Notes: generated by a model not told the origin, from the sequence alone. Counted from the stretch's first letter, positions 9,577-19,030 are shown. The stretch is 64,000 bases of DNA from MESE01 sp036675035 (GCA_036675035.1 JAKFFO010000007.1:1-64000), one strand, 5' to 3'. A program made the numbers and translations.

Positions 9577-10422
9577 ATGCTAGAGATCATCAGCGAACAC
9601 GGCTGCTTCGGCGGCGTACAGGCTTTCTATCGCCATGACTCTGCCGAAATCGGCTTGCCGATGCAGTTCTCGGTCTACCATCCGCCGCTGGAAAAGCGGC
9701 AAGTCGTGCCGATACTGTTTTATCTTGCCGGCCTGACCTGTAGCGAAGAAACCTTCATGATCAAGGCCGGCGCGCAACGCTGGGCCGCGAAGTACGGCGT
9801 CATGCTGGTCGCGCCGGACACCAGCCCGCGCAATACCGGCATTGAAGGCGCGGACCAGGAATGGGATCTCGGCAACGGTGCGGGCTTTTATCTCGACGCC
9901 ACGCAGGCGCCATGGAACAGGCATTTCAGAATGGAGTCCTATCTGGTGCACGAGTTGCACGACCTTGTGTGCAATCAGTTCAACGCAGAAGGACAACGCG
10001 TCGGCATTTTCGGCCATTCGATGGGCGGGCACGGGGCACTGGTACTGGCGTTGCGGCATCCGGAACGTTTCAATTCGGTGTCGGCGTTCGCACCGATTGC
10101 GGCGCCGACACGTTGTCCATGGGGGCAGAAAGCCTTTGCGCATTATCTGGGTGACGACAAAACCGCGTGGAATAGTTACGACGCAAGCGAGTTGATGAAG
10201 CAGCGCACGACGCCTTTTCCGGACGGAATACTGATCGATCAGGGTCTGAACGATAAATTCCTTGAAGAACAATTGCTGCCGCATGAATTCGAACAGGCTT
10301 GCGCCCAGGCCAGGCAGCCGCTCACGCTGCGTCGCCAACCCGGCTATGATCATGGTTACTATTTCATTTCTTCTTTTATCGAAGACCATATCGCGTTTCA
10401 TCATCGCATTCTCGCCCGATGA
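9577..10422 (+). CDS. fghA: S-formylglutathione hydrolase
   Basis: Hydrolyses S-formylglutathione to formate and glutathione, completing formaldehyde detoxification. It is a 281-residue esterase D family protein with an alpha/beta-hydrolase fold. YLAGLTCSEETFMIKAGAQ is the family oxyanion-side signature, and GHSMGGHGAL carries the nucleophile Ser148. The catalytic Asp and His are expected near IDQGLNDKFL and GYDHGYYFI, both present. The start follows AAGGAGCGATC, ten bases after frmA stops, giving a two-gene pathway operon that probably extends into the LLM oxidoreductase downstream. Confidence 0.97.
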   Translation: MLEIISEHGCFGGVQAFYRHDSAEIGLPMQFSVYHPPLEKRQVVPILFYLAGLTCSEETFMIKAGAQRWAAKYGVMLVAPDTSPRNTGIEGADQEWDLGNGAGFYLDATQAPWNRHFRMESYLVHELHDLVCNQFNAEGQRVGIFGHSMGGHGALVLALRHPERFNSVSAFAPIAAPTRCPWGQKAFAHYLGDDKTAWNSYDASELMKQRTTPFPDGILIDQGLNDKFLEEQLLPHEFEQACAQARQPLTLRRQPGYDHGYYFISSFIEDHIAFHHRILAR

Positions 10423-10440
10423 GACAATCGGCCTCCGCCC

Positions 10441-11442
10441 ATGACTTCTTCCACGAAAATCCCGTTATCGATCCTTGATTTGTGCCCGATTCAGCTCAAC
10501 GGCACGCCCGCCGATGCGCTGCATCGCACGCTCGACCTCGCGCAGCATGCAGAAAAGTGGGGCTATCACCGTTACTGGCTGGCCGAGCATCACAGCATGC
10601 CGGGCATCGCCAGCGCGGCGACCTCGGTCGTGATCGGCCATGTCGCCGGCGGCACATCGACCATCCGTGTCGGCTCCGGCGGCATCATGCTGTCCAATCA
10701 TGCACCGCTGGTGATTGCGGAACAATTCGGCACGCTGGAATCGCTGTATCCGGGACGCATCGATCTCGGGTTGGGCCGCGCTCCGGGTTCCAACCAGGCG
10801 ACCGCGCGCGCATTGCGCCGCAACCTGCACAATCCGGGCGAGGAATTTCCGGAACAGCTGGCGGAACTGCGCTCGTATCTGCAGCCGCGCACCGGCAGCG
10901 CACTGGTGCGCGCAATCCCCGGCGAAGGGCTGAAAATCCCGATCTGGCTGCTCGGCTCCAGCGATTTCAGTGCGCAGCTGGCCGGCTATCTCGGCCTGCC
11001 GTTCGCGTTCGCGGGCCAATTTTCTCCCGCCTACATGTTGAATGCGCTGGCGCTGTACCGCGACCGGTTCGAACCATCCGACGTGCTCGATGCACCGTAT
11101 GCGATGGTGGGTGTCAACGTTTTTGCAGCCGATACCGAGCAGGAAGCCAAGTTCATTTCGACTTCGCAACAACAAATGCATCTGAATCTGCAGCGTGGCA
11201 TCCCCGGACAAATGCCGCCGCCGGTGGAGAGCATGGAAGGATTATGGCAACCGCATGAGAAAGCCTCGGTCGAAGCGACGTTGCGCGCATCGATCATCGG
11301 CGACCGGGCAATGATCAGGGAACAACTCCACGCATTTGTCGACACTACGCAAGCCAATGAACTGATCATCAATTCGATGATCTTCGATCATGCTGCGCGC
11401 CTTAGATCGTACGAGATCACGGCAGACGCCTGGCACGGCTGA
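10441..11442 (+). CDS. LLM-class flavin-dependent oxidoreductase (luciferase-like)
   Basis: A 333-residue TIM-barrel monooxygenase that would use reduced FMN and oxygen on an unknown substrate. PLSILDLCPIQLNGTP at the N-terminus, YHRYWLAEHHSMPGIAS, VGSGGIMLSNHAPLVIAEQFG and YPGRIDLGLGRAPG are hallmarks of the MsnO8-type LLM subgroup common in bacteria. It starts 18 bases after fghA, so it is probably co-transcribed with the formaldehyde genes. A role in oxidising a C1 or sulfur compound that releases formaldehyde is possible but only inferred from position. Confidence 0.9.
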   Translation: MTSSTKIPLSILDLCPIQLNGTPADALHRTLDLAQHAEKWGYHRYWLAEHHSMPGIASAATSVVIGHVAGGTSTIRVGSGGIMLSNHAPLVIAEQFGTLESLYPGRIDLGLGRAPGSNQATARALRRNLHNPGEEFPEQLAELRSYLQPRTGSALVRAIPGEGLKIPIWLLGSSDFSAQLAGYLGLPFAFAGQFSPAYMLNALALYRDRFEPSDVLDAPYAMVGVNVFAADTEQEAKFISTSQQQMHLNLQRGIPGQMPPPVESMEGLWQPHEKASVEATLRASIIGDRAMIREQLHAFVDTTQANELIINSMIFDHAARLRSYEITADAWHG

Positions 11443-11500
11443 AAATCTGCGTCATTAAGCTCTGAGGAAAGACGTCGCCGCGGTCGTAAAAGACAATTTA

Positions 11501-11516
11501 TCCCCTAAACAGGGGA
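11501..11516. promoter_or_regulatory. inverted repeat upstream of a hypothetical gene
   Basis: TCCCCTAAACAGGGGA is a six-base-arm palindrome with a four-base centre in an AT-rich, gene-free stretch (11443–11677). The shape resembles a site for a dimeric LuxR-type response regulator, but no such gene is adjacent. It could also be a weak hairpin after the LLM gene. Confidence 0.3.
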
Positions 11517-11677
11517 AGACATCAAAACTGCAATTCGATAAGCTGAGCGTAATTTGCATTTGCCGGCAAAATGTAAAATCACGCCGCAAATCCTCGGTCG
11601 TTTTTAAATGCTCGCTTGCGCGGCATAACCGGTTTGAGAGCGGCAATCCGACCACTATTTCATCGTCCGGGGACAGA

Positions 11678-12097
11678 GTGACACAAAAGCCGTTCCAATC
11701 AGATCAGCAATTTTGCGGCACCAGCGCGGTACAAGACGGGATCCGCAACGTCATTGCGCACGCGATCGATCATCGACCTGCCAAGGCAAAAGTGATTGAT
11801 ATCGAATGCGACGGCAGCAAGACGCTGCTCGAACAACAAGCCGCGATCAATCATATGGAACAGACGAGCAGTCGTCAGCTGGTTTGCTATCAGAAAAGCA
11901 CTGCACCGAAAAATTCGGCGTCGGTCAAGCTAGTATCGAACGGACAAACTATTTTGCCGCTATTGTTGCTTGAATTGCCCGCATCCACATCCGTCTTTTC
12001 GGAAGTTGCGGCTCAGCTCGCCGCCGGACGGCACCTGGTCTTCTATACCGCTGTGCACGTACGAGGCATCGAAACCAAGGTGGCCGGATTCAGGTAG
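11678..12097 (+). CDS. hypothetical protein (GTG start)
   Basis: A 139-residue frame that starts GTG after CCGGGGACAGA. I do not recognise the family. It has no transmembrane segment or signal peptide. The middle contains VIDIECDGSKTLLEQQ and the C-terminal half is mildly hydrophobic (TILPLLLLELPASTSVFSEVA), ending VFYTAVHVRGIETKVAGFR, which looks like an alternating beta/alpha pattern. The gene stands alone between the formaldehyde operon and the pigment cluster in a stretch that is more AT-rich than its neighbours. It may be lineage-specific or not expressed. Confidence 0.45.
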   Translation: MTQKPFQSDQQFCGTSAVQDGIRNVIAHAIDHRPAKAKVIDIECDGSKTLLEQQAAINHMEQTSSRQLVCYQKSTAPKNSASVKLVSNGQTILPLLLLELPASTSVFSEVAAQLAAGRHLVFYTAVHVRGIETKVAGFR

Positions 12098-12402
12098 AAA
12101 AGAAAAGCGGCCGCTGGGGCTGCGGAACCCGAAATGGCAACGGCAAACATCGCAGCACGCCGGCCGGCATTGATGAAACAGTAACCTCATTCCCAAACGC
12201 GTTCCGCGTTAATTTTTAACGGACCCCCGGGTCGCACCGCTGTCGCGTCCATGCCGAAAGCGCGTTCTATCCGTGATGAAAAAGGTTGGATCGGCCGTCG
12301 CAGCGCTGGTAACATGCAACGTTTACCGGGAACAATTCTTTGGCGTTATGCTCAAATTGGAGCCGTAACCTTCTGTTCTTATCTATAGAGCAAGCAAACA
12401 AA
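12098..12402. other. gene-free leader of the aryl polyene operon
   Basis: This 305-base stretch carries no gene I can support. It contains the hairpin CGTTAA-TTT-TTAACG at 12207–12221 and a short signal-like frame (about 12276–12368, starting MKKVGSAVAALVTC) that lacks a ribosome-binding site. The promoter for the pigment operon is presumably here; I could not pick convincing -35 and -10 boxes. Confidence 0.4.
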
Positions 12403-12687
12403 ATGAAGTCTGAAAGTACAGCAATAGTTGGCCTCGCGCTGCAGCATGAAGTCGCGGAACTCATCGTACAGACATTGAATCTCGACGTGGCGGCCGATGC
12501 GATCAATCCGGATGATCCCTTGTATGGCGATGGACTGGGGCTCGACTCGATCGACGTACTCGAAGTCGCGCTGATGATATCGAAGCGTTACGGGCTTCAG
12601 TTGCGCGCCAACAATGAAGACAACCATCGCATCTTCAGCTCGCTGCGCAGCCTGACCGAATACATCAGCACCCAGAGATCGGCCTGA
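12403..12687 (+). CDS. acyl carrier protein of the aryl polyene cluster (ApeE/F-like)
   Basis: A 94-residue acyl carrier protein that tethers the growing polyene chain. The phosphopantetheine attachment motif is DGLGLDSIDVLEV with Ser49. The protein is acidic and helical, as expected. The ATG at 12403 is preferred over an upstream in-frame ATG at 12340 because the extra residues do not fit the family. The stop overlaps the next start by one base (TGATG), so translation is coupled. It opens the plus-strand pigment operon. It is the only ACP I find in the cluster; E. coli aryl polyene loci carry two. Confidence 0.9.
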   Translation: MKSESTAIVGLALQHEVAELIVQTLNLDVAADAINPDDPLYGDGLGLDSIDVLEVALMISKRYGLQLRANNEDNHRIFSSLRSLTEYISTQRSA

Positions 12688-13325
12688 TGTCACGGGTTGT
12701 CCGGTTTGCACGATGGGCGGCAATCATTGCGCTGGCAGTGGGATATGCGTTAATCGCCCATTACACCAATACAACGGTGCAGACCGAAACGCTGGGCACC
12801 ATGCTCGCGCTTGCGCCGCTGGTACTGGCAGCGTTGCTGATGGCCTGGCACGCACGCAATCGAACCGCGGCGCTTGCCCTGTTCGCCATTGGATGCACTG
12901 CGCTGATCACGACATGGGCTACGCTGGAACAGAATTTCAGCCGAATCTACTGGATCGAACACGCCGGCACGCAACTGATACTTTGCCTGACATTCGGCAG
13001 AACGCTGACCGGCGGCCGCGAACCGCTGTGCACGTATTTCGCAAGGATGGTTCACGGCTCGCTGACCCCGGTCCTTGCGCACTATACGCGGCAGGTGACC
13101 GCTGCGTGGGTTGCCTTTTTCGGCCTGATGACGGCCGTTTCCACCACGCTTTTTTTTAACGCCTCGATCGAAACGTGGTCGATGTTTGCCAATTTTTTCA
13201 CTGCGCCGCTGATCGGCGGCATGTTCGTGGCCGAGTACCTGGTCCGGCGCAGCTTGCATCCGGATATGGAACATGCGCATATTCTCGATGCGGTAAAAGC
13301 TTTTTGGAAGATGCCGGCCCGCTGA
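12687..13325 (+). CDS. COG4648-type membrane protein (ApeG-like)
   Basis: A 212-residue inner-membrane protein with about six hydrophobic segments, including AAIIALAVGYALIAHY at the N-terminus, LALAPLVLAALLMAW, and TAAWVAFFGLMTAVSTTLFF. The conserved stretch EQNFSRIYWIEHAGTQLILCLTFGRTL and the C-terminal EYLVRRSLHPDMEHAHI fit the predicted membrane protein that follows the ACP in aryl polyene clusters. Its biochemical role is not known. It overlaps the ACP stop by one base and is followed 28 bases later by the ligase. Confidence 0.85.
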   Translation: MSRVVRFARWAAIIALAVGYALIAHYTNTTVQTETLGTMLALAPLVLAALLMAWHARNRTAALALFAIGCTALITTWATLEQNFSRIYWIEHAGTQLILCLTFGRTLTGGREPLCTYFARMVHGSLTPVLAHYTRQVTAAWVAFFGLMTAVSTTLFFNASIETWSMFANFFTAPLIGGMFVAEYLVRRSLHPDMEHAHILDAVKAFWKMPAR

Positions 13326-13353
13326 TTCCGCGCGGCCAGGTACCGGACTTATC

Positions 13354-14718
13354 ATGCCAACGCTCCCATTGATCACGCATGCACGCGCCGACAGCACGAT
13401 TGCCTGGTGCAACGGCCGCCGCATCAGCGCGGCACAATTCCTGTGCGATGTCGCGACACTGAGTAAATATTTACTGGCCGGCATGCACATGCTCAATGAT
13501 TGCCATGATCGTTACCGGTTTACCGTCGGCCTGGCCGCGGCATTGGTGAGCGGGAAAACCAGCCTGCTGCCGTCGACCCAGACACCCGAAATGATTCGGC
13601 ACTTGCTGCACTTCGCACCGGACGCGTTTTGCCTCACCGACAACCCGGAGTGTGCTATCGCGCTGCCGCAGGTACGGTTTCCGGCATTGCCCGATGCAGT
13701 GGATGCAAGCGAACGAACATTCGCCGTACCGGCTATCGATAGTGACCAGCTGGTCGCCTACGTGTTTACTTCCGGTTCAACCGGCACCCCGATTCCGCAT
13801 CGGAAAACCTGGGGCGCGCTGGTGCAGGACGTGCAGGCGGAAGCCGAATTGTGCGGCCTGAACGATGGCCGGCATCATGCGGTCATCGGCACGGTGCCGC
13901 CGCAACACATGTACGGTTTCGAATCGACGGTGCTGATCGTGATGCAAAGCGCGAATGCACTGGTGGGCGGGCAATCATTCTATCCGGCCGATATTTGCCA
14001 CGCGGTAGATTCGGTGCCGCGACCGCGCACGCTGGTATCGACGCCGGTGCATTTGCGCTCGGTGATCAGTGCCGGATTGACGGTGCCGCCGGTCGACCTG
14101 GTCGTTTCGGCGACTGCGCCGCTGTCCGTCACACTGGCCGGGGAACTTGAAGCGCGCTTCCAGGCGCCGTTGCTGGAAATTTACGGCAGCACCGAAACCG
14201 GGCAGATCGCGGTTCGCCATACGACGCGAACCCAGGAATGGCAATTGTTTCCCGATGTGCGTTTTACACTGCAGGATGGCGTGACCTGGGCATCGGGCGG
14301 CCATATCGAACAAGCCACGCCGATGAACGACGTGATCGAGTCGCTGCCCGACAACCGTTTCCTGCTGCACGGTCGTACCGCAGACCTGGTCAATATCGCC
14401 GGCAAGCGCAATTCGCTCGCCTACCTGAACGTGCAGCTGAATGCGATTGCCGGCGTTGTCGACGGCGCGTTTTTCATGCCGGACGATGCGGCAACCGATG
14501 GTGTGACGCGGCTGACCGCTTTCGTTGTTGCGCCGACGTTGACGCAGGCGGCATTGATGGCGGCGCTGCGTGAACGGATCGATTCGGTATTCCTGCCGCG
14601 CCCGCTGGTATTCGTCGATGCGCTACCGCGCAATGCGACTGGAAAACTGCCGCGTGAAGCACTGAAACAGCTTGCGCTATCGGCGGCCCGGCAAAGTGCC
14701 GCCGGAGATCAGGCATGA
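13354..14718 (+). CDS. AMP-dependent aryl/acyl-ACP ligase (ApeH / XanA2-like)
   Basis: Activates an aromatic starter, probably a hydroxybenzoate, as the acyl-adenylate and loads it on the ACP. The 454-residue ANL-superfamily protein has the P-loop-like YVFTSGSTGTPIPHRKTW (about residues 136–153), the A5-type IYGSTETGQIAVR, and a C-terminal LPRNATGKLPREAL with the catalytic lysine. It is shorter than typical CoA ligases, as expected for this cluster type. It sits between the membrane protein and the ApeI-like dehydratase, overlapping the latter by four bases. With the chorismatase at 28123 in the same locus, 3- or 4-hydroxybenzoate is the likely substrate. Confidence 0.88.
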   Translation: MPTLPLITHARADSTIAWCNGRRISAAQFLCDVATLSKYLLAGMHMLNDCHDRYRFTVGLAAALVSGKTSLLPSTQTPEMIRHLLHFAPDAFCLTDNPECAIALPQVRFPALPDAVDASERTFAVPAIDSDQLVAYVFTSGSTGTPIPHRKTWGALVQDVQAEAELCGLNDGRHHAVIGTVPPQHMYGFESTVLIVMQSANALVGGQSFYPADICHAVDSVPRPRTLVSTPVHLRSVISAGLTVPPVDLVVSATAPLSVTLAGELEARFQAPLLEIYGSTETGQIAVRHTTRTQEWQLFPDVRFTLQDGVTWASGGHIEQATPMNDVIESLPDNRFLLHGRTADLVNIAGKRNSLAYLNVQLNAIAGVVDGAFFMPDDAATDGVTRLTAFVVAPTLTQAALMAALRERIDSVFLPRPLVFVDALPRNATGKLPREALKQLALSAARQSAAGDQA

Positions 14719-15026
14719 CAGCCGGCCTGACGCCATTGCCGATTGCGCCGGACCATCCGGCATTTGCCGGCCACTTTCCGGGTGCGCCGATTGTCCCCGG
14801 CGTGGTCTTGCTCGACGAAGCGCTGCATGCGATCGGCAAGCTGCTGGAAATCGATCTGTCGGCATGCGAAATCAGCGCCGTCAAATTCCTGAGCCCGGTA
14901 CGCCCCGGCGAATCCGTATCGGTCCGTCACGGCGTACTTGGCAATGGCACCGTGCGCTTCGAGATCGTCAGTGGCGAACGCAATATTGCCACCGGATCGA
15001 TTCGCCTGCCGGAAACTGTTCGTTAG
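14715..15026 (+). CDS. hotdog-fold beta-hydroxyacyl-ACP dehydratase (ApeI-like)
   Basis: A 103-residue single hotdog domain. PDHPAFAGHFPGAPIVPGVV (about residues 12–31) is the FabZ/ApeI catalytic-loop signature with the active-site histidine in GHFPG. In studied aryl polyene systems this small protein pairs with the ApeP-type hotdog to form the working dehydratase; such a partner is present at 23371. ATGA overlaps link it to the ligase upstream. It acts in the cytoplasm, dehydrating 3-hydroxyacyl-ACP in each extension round. Confidence 0.88.
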   Translation: MTAGLTPLPIAPDHPAFAGHFPGAPIVPGVVLLDEALHAIGKLLEIDLSACEISAVKFLSPVRPGESVSVRHGVLGNGTVRFEIVSGERNIATGSIRLPETVR

Positions 15027-15030
15027 CGTG

Positions 15031-15969
15031 ATGGCAGCGGATAAGCTTAAGCGCGCCGGCTGGATGCGCAATCCGGAACGCAGCAACATGCTGATGCTGC
15101 GTATCATGTCGTGGATCTCATTGCGGCTCGGACGGAGTGCCGGCCGCATCGTGCTGCACCTGATCGCCGGCTATTTCCTGCTGTTTGCGCCGGCCAGCCG
15201 GGCAGCTTCGCGCCAGTATTTGCGCCGGGTATTGCCGCAGCCGGTACGGTGGCGTGATATGTACCGGCATTTTTTCTGGTTTGCCTCCACAATCCACGAC
15301 CGTATCTATCTGCTGAATCACCGCTTCGACCTGTACGAGATCGAACTGCATGGCGAACAGCTGGTGCAGAAATCAATACGAAACGGGAGCGGGTTATTCC
15401 TGCTCGGCGCGCATGTCGGGAGCTTCGAAGTCGTCCGTGCACTCGGCCGCAGCCATGCCGGGTTGAAAGTGGCGATGGCAATGTATGAAGAAAATGCGCG
15501 CAAGATCAACGACATGCTGTCTGCAATCAACCCAGCGGCACAGCAGGATGTGATCGCATTGGGGCAGATCGATTCGATGCTGAAAGTCGACGAGCGCCTG
15601 AGCGCAGGTACCGCAGTCGGCATGCTGGCCGACCGCACGCTGGGCGACGATGGTACTGAACCGATCATGCTGTTCGGCAGTCCGGCAGAGCTTCCGCTCG
15701 GCCCGTTCCGGATGGCGGCTGTGCTGCGCCGCCCGGTGATTTTCATGATCGGACTGTATCGCGGAAAAAATCGGTACGAGATCCATTTTGAAGAACTGGC
15801 CGACTTTTCGCGTGTATCCCAAGGGCAGCGTCAGGCAGAAGTTCGGCGGGCAATGGTGCGCTACGCGGAGCTGCTTGAAAAACATTGCCGGCGCGCTCCG
15901 TACAACTGGTTCAATTTTTTTGATTTCTGGCACTCTGCATCATCCACCAGGAAAAGGACTGACGAATGA
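15031..15969 (+). CDS. LpxL/HtrB-like lipid acyltransferase
   Basis: A 312-residue membrane-associated acyltransferase that would move an acyl chain, here perhaps the aryl polyene, onto a lipid. The catalytic HxxxxD-like motif appears in LFLLGAHVGSFEVVRAL (HVGSFE), followed by AGTAVGMLADRTLGDDG and LPLGPFRMAAVLRRPVIFM, all features of the LpxL/HtrB family. A hydrophobic N-terminal segment (IVLHLIAGYFLLFAPASR) anchors it. The ATG at 15031 lies five bases after the dehydratase stop. The end overlaps the LolA-like gene by four bases. Homologues sit in most aryl polyene clusters. Confidence 0.85.
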   Translation: MAADKLKRAGWMRNPERSNMLMLRIMSWISLRLGRSAGRIVLHLIAGYFLLFAPASRAASRQYLRRVLPQPVRWRDMYRHFFWFASTIHDRIYLLNHRFDLYEIELHGEQLVQKSIRNGSGLFLLGAHVGSFEVVRALGRSHAGLKVAMAMYEENARKINDMLSAINPAAQQDVIALGQIDSMLKVDERLSAGTAVGMLADRTLGDDGTEPIMLFGSPAELPLGPFRMAAVLRRPVIFMIGLYRGKNRYEIHFEELADFSRVSQGQRQAEVRRAMVRYAELLEKHCRRAPYNWFNFFDFWHSASSTRKRTDE

Positions 15970-16601
15970 ATGCCGTACCGCTGAATGCCTTGCCGCAGCA
16001 CCTCGCGTGTCGCGCTCTGCCGGCTATCGCCGTGCTGCTCGTGTCGGCACTTTGCATGTTCATGATGCGGCCGGCATTCGCGGACGACTGGAATATCGAT
16101 CGCTTGATGCAATCGATGGCAGAAACCAAATCCGCGCGCGCAACCTTTATTGAAAAAAAACATATCGCGATGCTCGACCAGCCGGTCGAATCGTCCGGCG
16201 AACTGCTGTTCACGGCGCCCGACCGGCTTGAAAAGCGAACCTTCAAGCCGAAACCCGAAACCATGCTGGTCGAAGGCGATGTCATGGTAATCGAACGCGG
16301 CCGACAGAAGCACACGCTGCGGATGAACGATTACCCGGAACTGGCAGGGTTCATCGACAGCATCCGCGGCATCCTGGCCGGCGACCGCCAGGCGCTGGAG
16401 CGCTCGTACAAATTGAAACTGGATGGCGATGCCGCGCGCTGGACGCTTGCGATGCTGCCGATCAATCCCGGAATGACGGCCACGATCCAGCGCATCCGCA
16501 TCGCCGGCAGCCACGACGATGTGCGGGAAATCGAGATCTTCCAGACCGACGGAGACCGATCGGCAATGACGATTCAGCGGCAGTCAAAAGTGACGCAATG
16601 A
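15966..16601 (+). CDS. LolA-like outer-membrane lipid carrier (ApeL-like)
   Basis: A 211-residue exported protein. The N-terminus has a signal peptide (hydrophobic core AIAVLLVSALCMFMM, cleavage probably after AFA at about residue 38). The body resembles LolA: MQSMAETKSARATFIEKKHI, SSGELLFTAPDRLEKRTFKP and the C-terminal VREIEIFQTDGDRSAMTI. Such proteins in aryl polyene clusters probably carry the lipid across the periplasm. It overlaps its neighbours by four bases on both sides, so it is made with the acyltransferase and the exporter. Confidence 0.85.
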   Translation: MNAVPLNALPQHLACRALPAIAVLLVSALCMFMMRPAFADDWNIDRLMQSMAETKSARATFIEKKHIAMLDQPVESSGELLFTAPDRLEKRTFKPKPETMLVEGDVMVIERGRQKHTLRMNDYPELAGFIDSIRGILAGDRQALERSYKLKLDGDAARWTLAMLPINPGMTATIQRIRIAGSHDDVREIEIFQTDGDRSAMTIQRQSKVTQ

Positions 16602-19027
16602 GAAATTATTTCTTGCGCCGCCGCTGGCTGGCGCTCGCCGGCTGGCTTGCCGGTGTCGTGATTTGCGCTGTCATCATTGGCCGTTCGACATTTACCACCG
16701 ACCTGTCCGCATTCCTGCCGCAATCACCGACCAAGGAACAAAAGGTATTGCTGGATCAATTACGCGACGGCGTGATCTCCCGCATGATCCTGGTCGGCAT
16801 CGAAGGTGGCAGTGCACCGGTGCGTGCGGCGCTGTCGAAAGAAATTGCCCGGCAGCTGCACGACGACCCGGCGTTTGCTTCGGTCAACAACGGCGAGCCG
16901 GTCAACGCCGCACGCGATCAGGCGTTCATGTTCGGCAACCGCTACCTGCTGAGCCCGACAGTGACGCCCGAGCGCTTCAGTACCGCGGGCTTGCATGCAG
17001 CGATCGGCGACACCATCGATCTGCTGGCCTCTCCGGCCGGCATGATGATCAAGCCCTTGCTGCCGCGTGACCCCACCGGCGAGATCGTTCAACTGCTGGA
17101 CCGGATCAACGGTGGCAATCAACCGCTGATGAGCGATGGCGCATGGGCGTCGCGCGATGGCGCGCGCGCGCTGCTGCTCGCGCAAACGCGTGCGGCCGGC
17201 GCCGATATCGACGGTCAGCAGCACGCAATGGCACGCATCGAGCAGGCGTTCGACGCGGCAGTGCAGCAGCAGGGCCCGGCTGCTGCGGAGGCCAGAATGG
17301 TCATGACCGGGCCGGGCGTATTTTCGGTCCTGTCGCGCGAGACCATCAAAAGCGAGGTTACGCGGCTGTCGATTATCAGTATCGCGATCATCGTGTCCTT
17401 GCTGCTGCTGGTATACCGCTCGCTGACCGCGCTGGCGCTCGGGCTGCTGCCGGTCGTGTCGGGCGCGCTGGTCGGCGTGGTTGCGGTCAGTCTCGGCTTC
17501 GGTGTAGTGCATGGCATCACGCTTGGATTCGGCACGACGCTGATCGGCGAGGCGGTCGACTATGCCATCTATTTGTTCGTCCAGACCCGGCAGCAGGCAG
17601 GCAGCAATGAGGGCGAGACGCGCGACTGGCTAACGGATTTCTGGCCCACCATTCTGCTGGGAGTGCTCACTTCGATCGTCGGCTTGTCGTCCCTGCTGCT
17701 GTCGAGTTTTCCCGGACTGGCGCAGCTCGGCCTGTATTCGATCGCCGGCCTGGTCACTGCGGCGGCAGTCACGCGCTATGTGTTGCCGCACCTGCTGCCG
17801 GAAAATTTCCATATCCGCGATGTGTCGGCGATGGGGAACCGGCTATCGCGCATCGCGCGCGGGATGACGATATTGCGCTTGCCGCTGACTCTGCTGACGC
17901 TGGCGGCGGTCCTGGTGGTCGTACAAAATCGTTCGGATCTATGGAATACGCAACTGTCTTCGCTGAGCCCGGTATCGCAGGCGGATCAGGCAACCGATGC
18001 GCGGCTGCGCGCCGATCTGGGCGCGCCGGACGTACGTTACATGGTGGTGGTGTCCGGCCCGGATCGCGAATCGGTATTGCAATCGGCCGAAAAAGTTGCG
18101 CTGCAGTTGAACCCGCTGGTCGAACAAGGCGTGCTGGCCGGTTTTGAAAGCCCGAGCCATTATTTGCCGAGCGTCGCGACACAGAAAGCAAGACAGGCCA
18201 GCCTGCCTTCCGATCTCGCGCAGCGATTGCAGGAAGCGGTGATCGGCCTGCCGGTACAGCCGCAGCTGTTCGCGCCGTTCATTGCCGATGCCGCCGCCGC
18301 GAAAACCCGCGCACCGCTGCAACGCGCCGATCTGGACCAGACATCGATCGCGCTGGCGGTCGATTCGCTGTTGTTTCAACGCGGCGACGGCTGGAGCGCC
18401 CTGCTGCCGTTGACGGCGCCGGACAGCGTCGCCGGTATTGCGGTCGAACCGGTGCGCACCGCGCTGGCCGCCGCTGCAATGCCGCCACAATCGAATGCAC
18501 TGTTTGTCGACCTGAAAGCGGAGTCGGATCAGCTGTATTCCGGTTACCTGCGCGAAGCCACGATGCTGTCTTTGGGCGGACTGGCCGGGATTGTCGTCTT
18601 GCTGCTGGCGTCGCTGCGTTCACCGCGACGGGTGGTCCGGGTAATGTTGCCGCTGGCGGCAGCGGTCATCACGGTGGTTGCCGGCCTGGCATTATGCGGG
18701 CATCGCCTGACGATCCTGCACTTGATCGGATTACTGCTGGTCGTCGCGGTGGGTTCCAACTATGCGCTGTTCTTCAACCGGAAACATGGAAATAGTCAGG
18801 AGGGCGAACAGGATGCCGGCATCACGCCGCAGGCCTTGACCTCGCTGGTGTTCGCCAACCTGACCACGGTTGCCGGTTTCGGCGTCCTCGGTTTTTCGCA
18901 GGTACCGGTGCTGCAGGCGATCGGCACCACGGTCGGGCCGGGCGCAATACTGGCGTTGATTTTTGCGTCGGTGTTTGCCGGCAAGGCGCCCGTATCCTCG
19001 AACTCTCAACCCGATCCGGGCCGGTAG
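16598..19027 (+). CDS. MMPL/RND-type exporter (ApeM-like)
   Basis: An 809-residue inner-membrane exporter likely to move the finished polyene lipid out of the inner membrane. It has an N-terminal helix, a periplasmic domain (about residues 40–245), a block of five to six helices (SIAIIVSLLLLVYRSLTALALG, VVAVSLGFGVVHGITLGFGTTLIGEAVDYAIYLF), a second periplasmic domain and a second helix block (GLAGIVVLLLASLRS, LIGLLLVVAVGSNYALFF). This two-fold layout is the MMPL/RND architecture, and GEAVDYAIY and GSNYALFF hold the conserved polar residues of helix 4 and 10. It overlaps the LolA-like gene by four bases. Confidence 0.9.
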   Translation: MRNYFLRRRWLALAGWLAGVVICAVIIGRSTFTTDLSAFLPQSPTKEQKVLLDQLRDGVISRMILVGIEGGSAPVRAALSKEIARQLHDDPAFASVNNGEPVNAARDQAFMFGNRYLLSPTVTPERFSTAGLHAAIGDTIDLLASPAGMMIKPLLPRDPTGEIVQLLDRINGGNQPLMSDGAWASRDGARALLLAQTRAAGADIDGQQHAMARIEQAFDAAVQQQGPAAAEARMVMTGPGVFSVLSRETIKSEVTRLSIISIAIIVSLLLLVYRSLTALALGLLPVVSGALVGVVAVSLGFGVVHGITLGFGTTLIGEAVDYAIYLFVQTRQQAGSNEGETRDWLTDFWPTILLGVLTSIVGLSSLLLSSFPGLAQLGLYSIAGLVTAAAVTRYVLPHLLPENFHIRDVSAMGNRLSRIARGMTILRLPLTLLTLAAVLVVVQNRSDLWNTQLSSLSPVSQADQATDARLRADLGAPDVRYMVVVSGPDRESVLQSAEKVALQLNPLVEQGVLAGFESPSHYLPSVATQKARQASLPSDLAQRLQEAVIGLPVQPQLFAPFIADAAAAKTRAPLQRADLDQTSIALAVDSLLFQRGDGWSALLPLTAPDSVAGIAVEPVRTALAAAAMPPQSNALFVDLKAESDQLYSGYLREATMLSLGGLAGIVVLLLASLRSPRRVVRVMLPLAAAVITVVAGLALCGHRLTILHLIGLLLVVAVGSNYALFFNRKHGNSQEGEQDAGITPQALTSLVFANLTTVAGFGVLGFSQVPVLQAIGTTVGPGAILALIFASVFAGKAPVSSNSQPDPGR

Positions 19028-19030
19028 GCA

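Noticed and set aside
12276..12368. 30-codon frame with a signal-like start upstream of the ACP
   Set aside because: No ribosome-binding site and no sign of conservation visible; mentioned only as part of the leader.
14938..15030. Earlier in-frame start for the LpxL-like acyltransferase
   Set aside because: It would overlap the dehydratase by 89 bases and adds residues with no family match.
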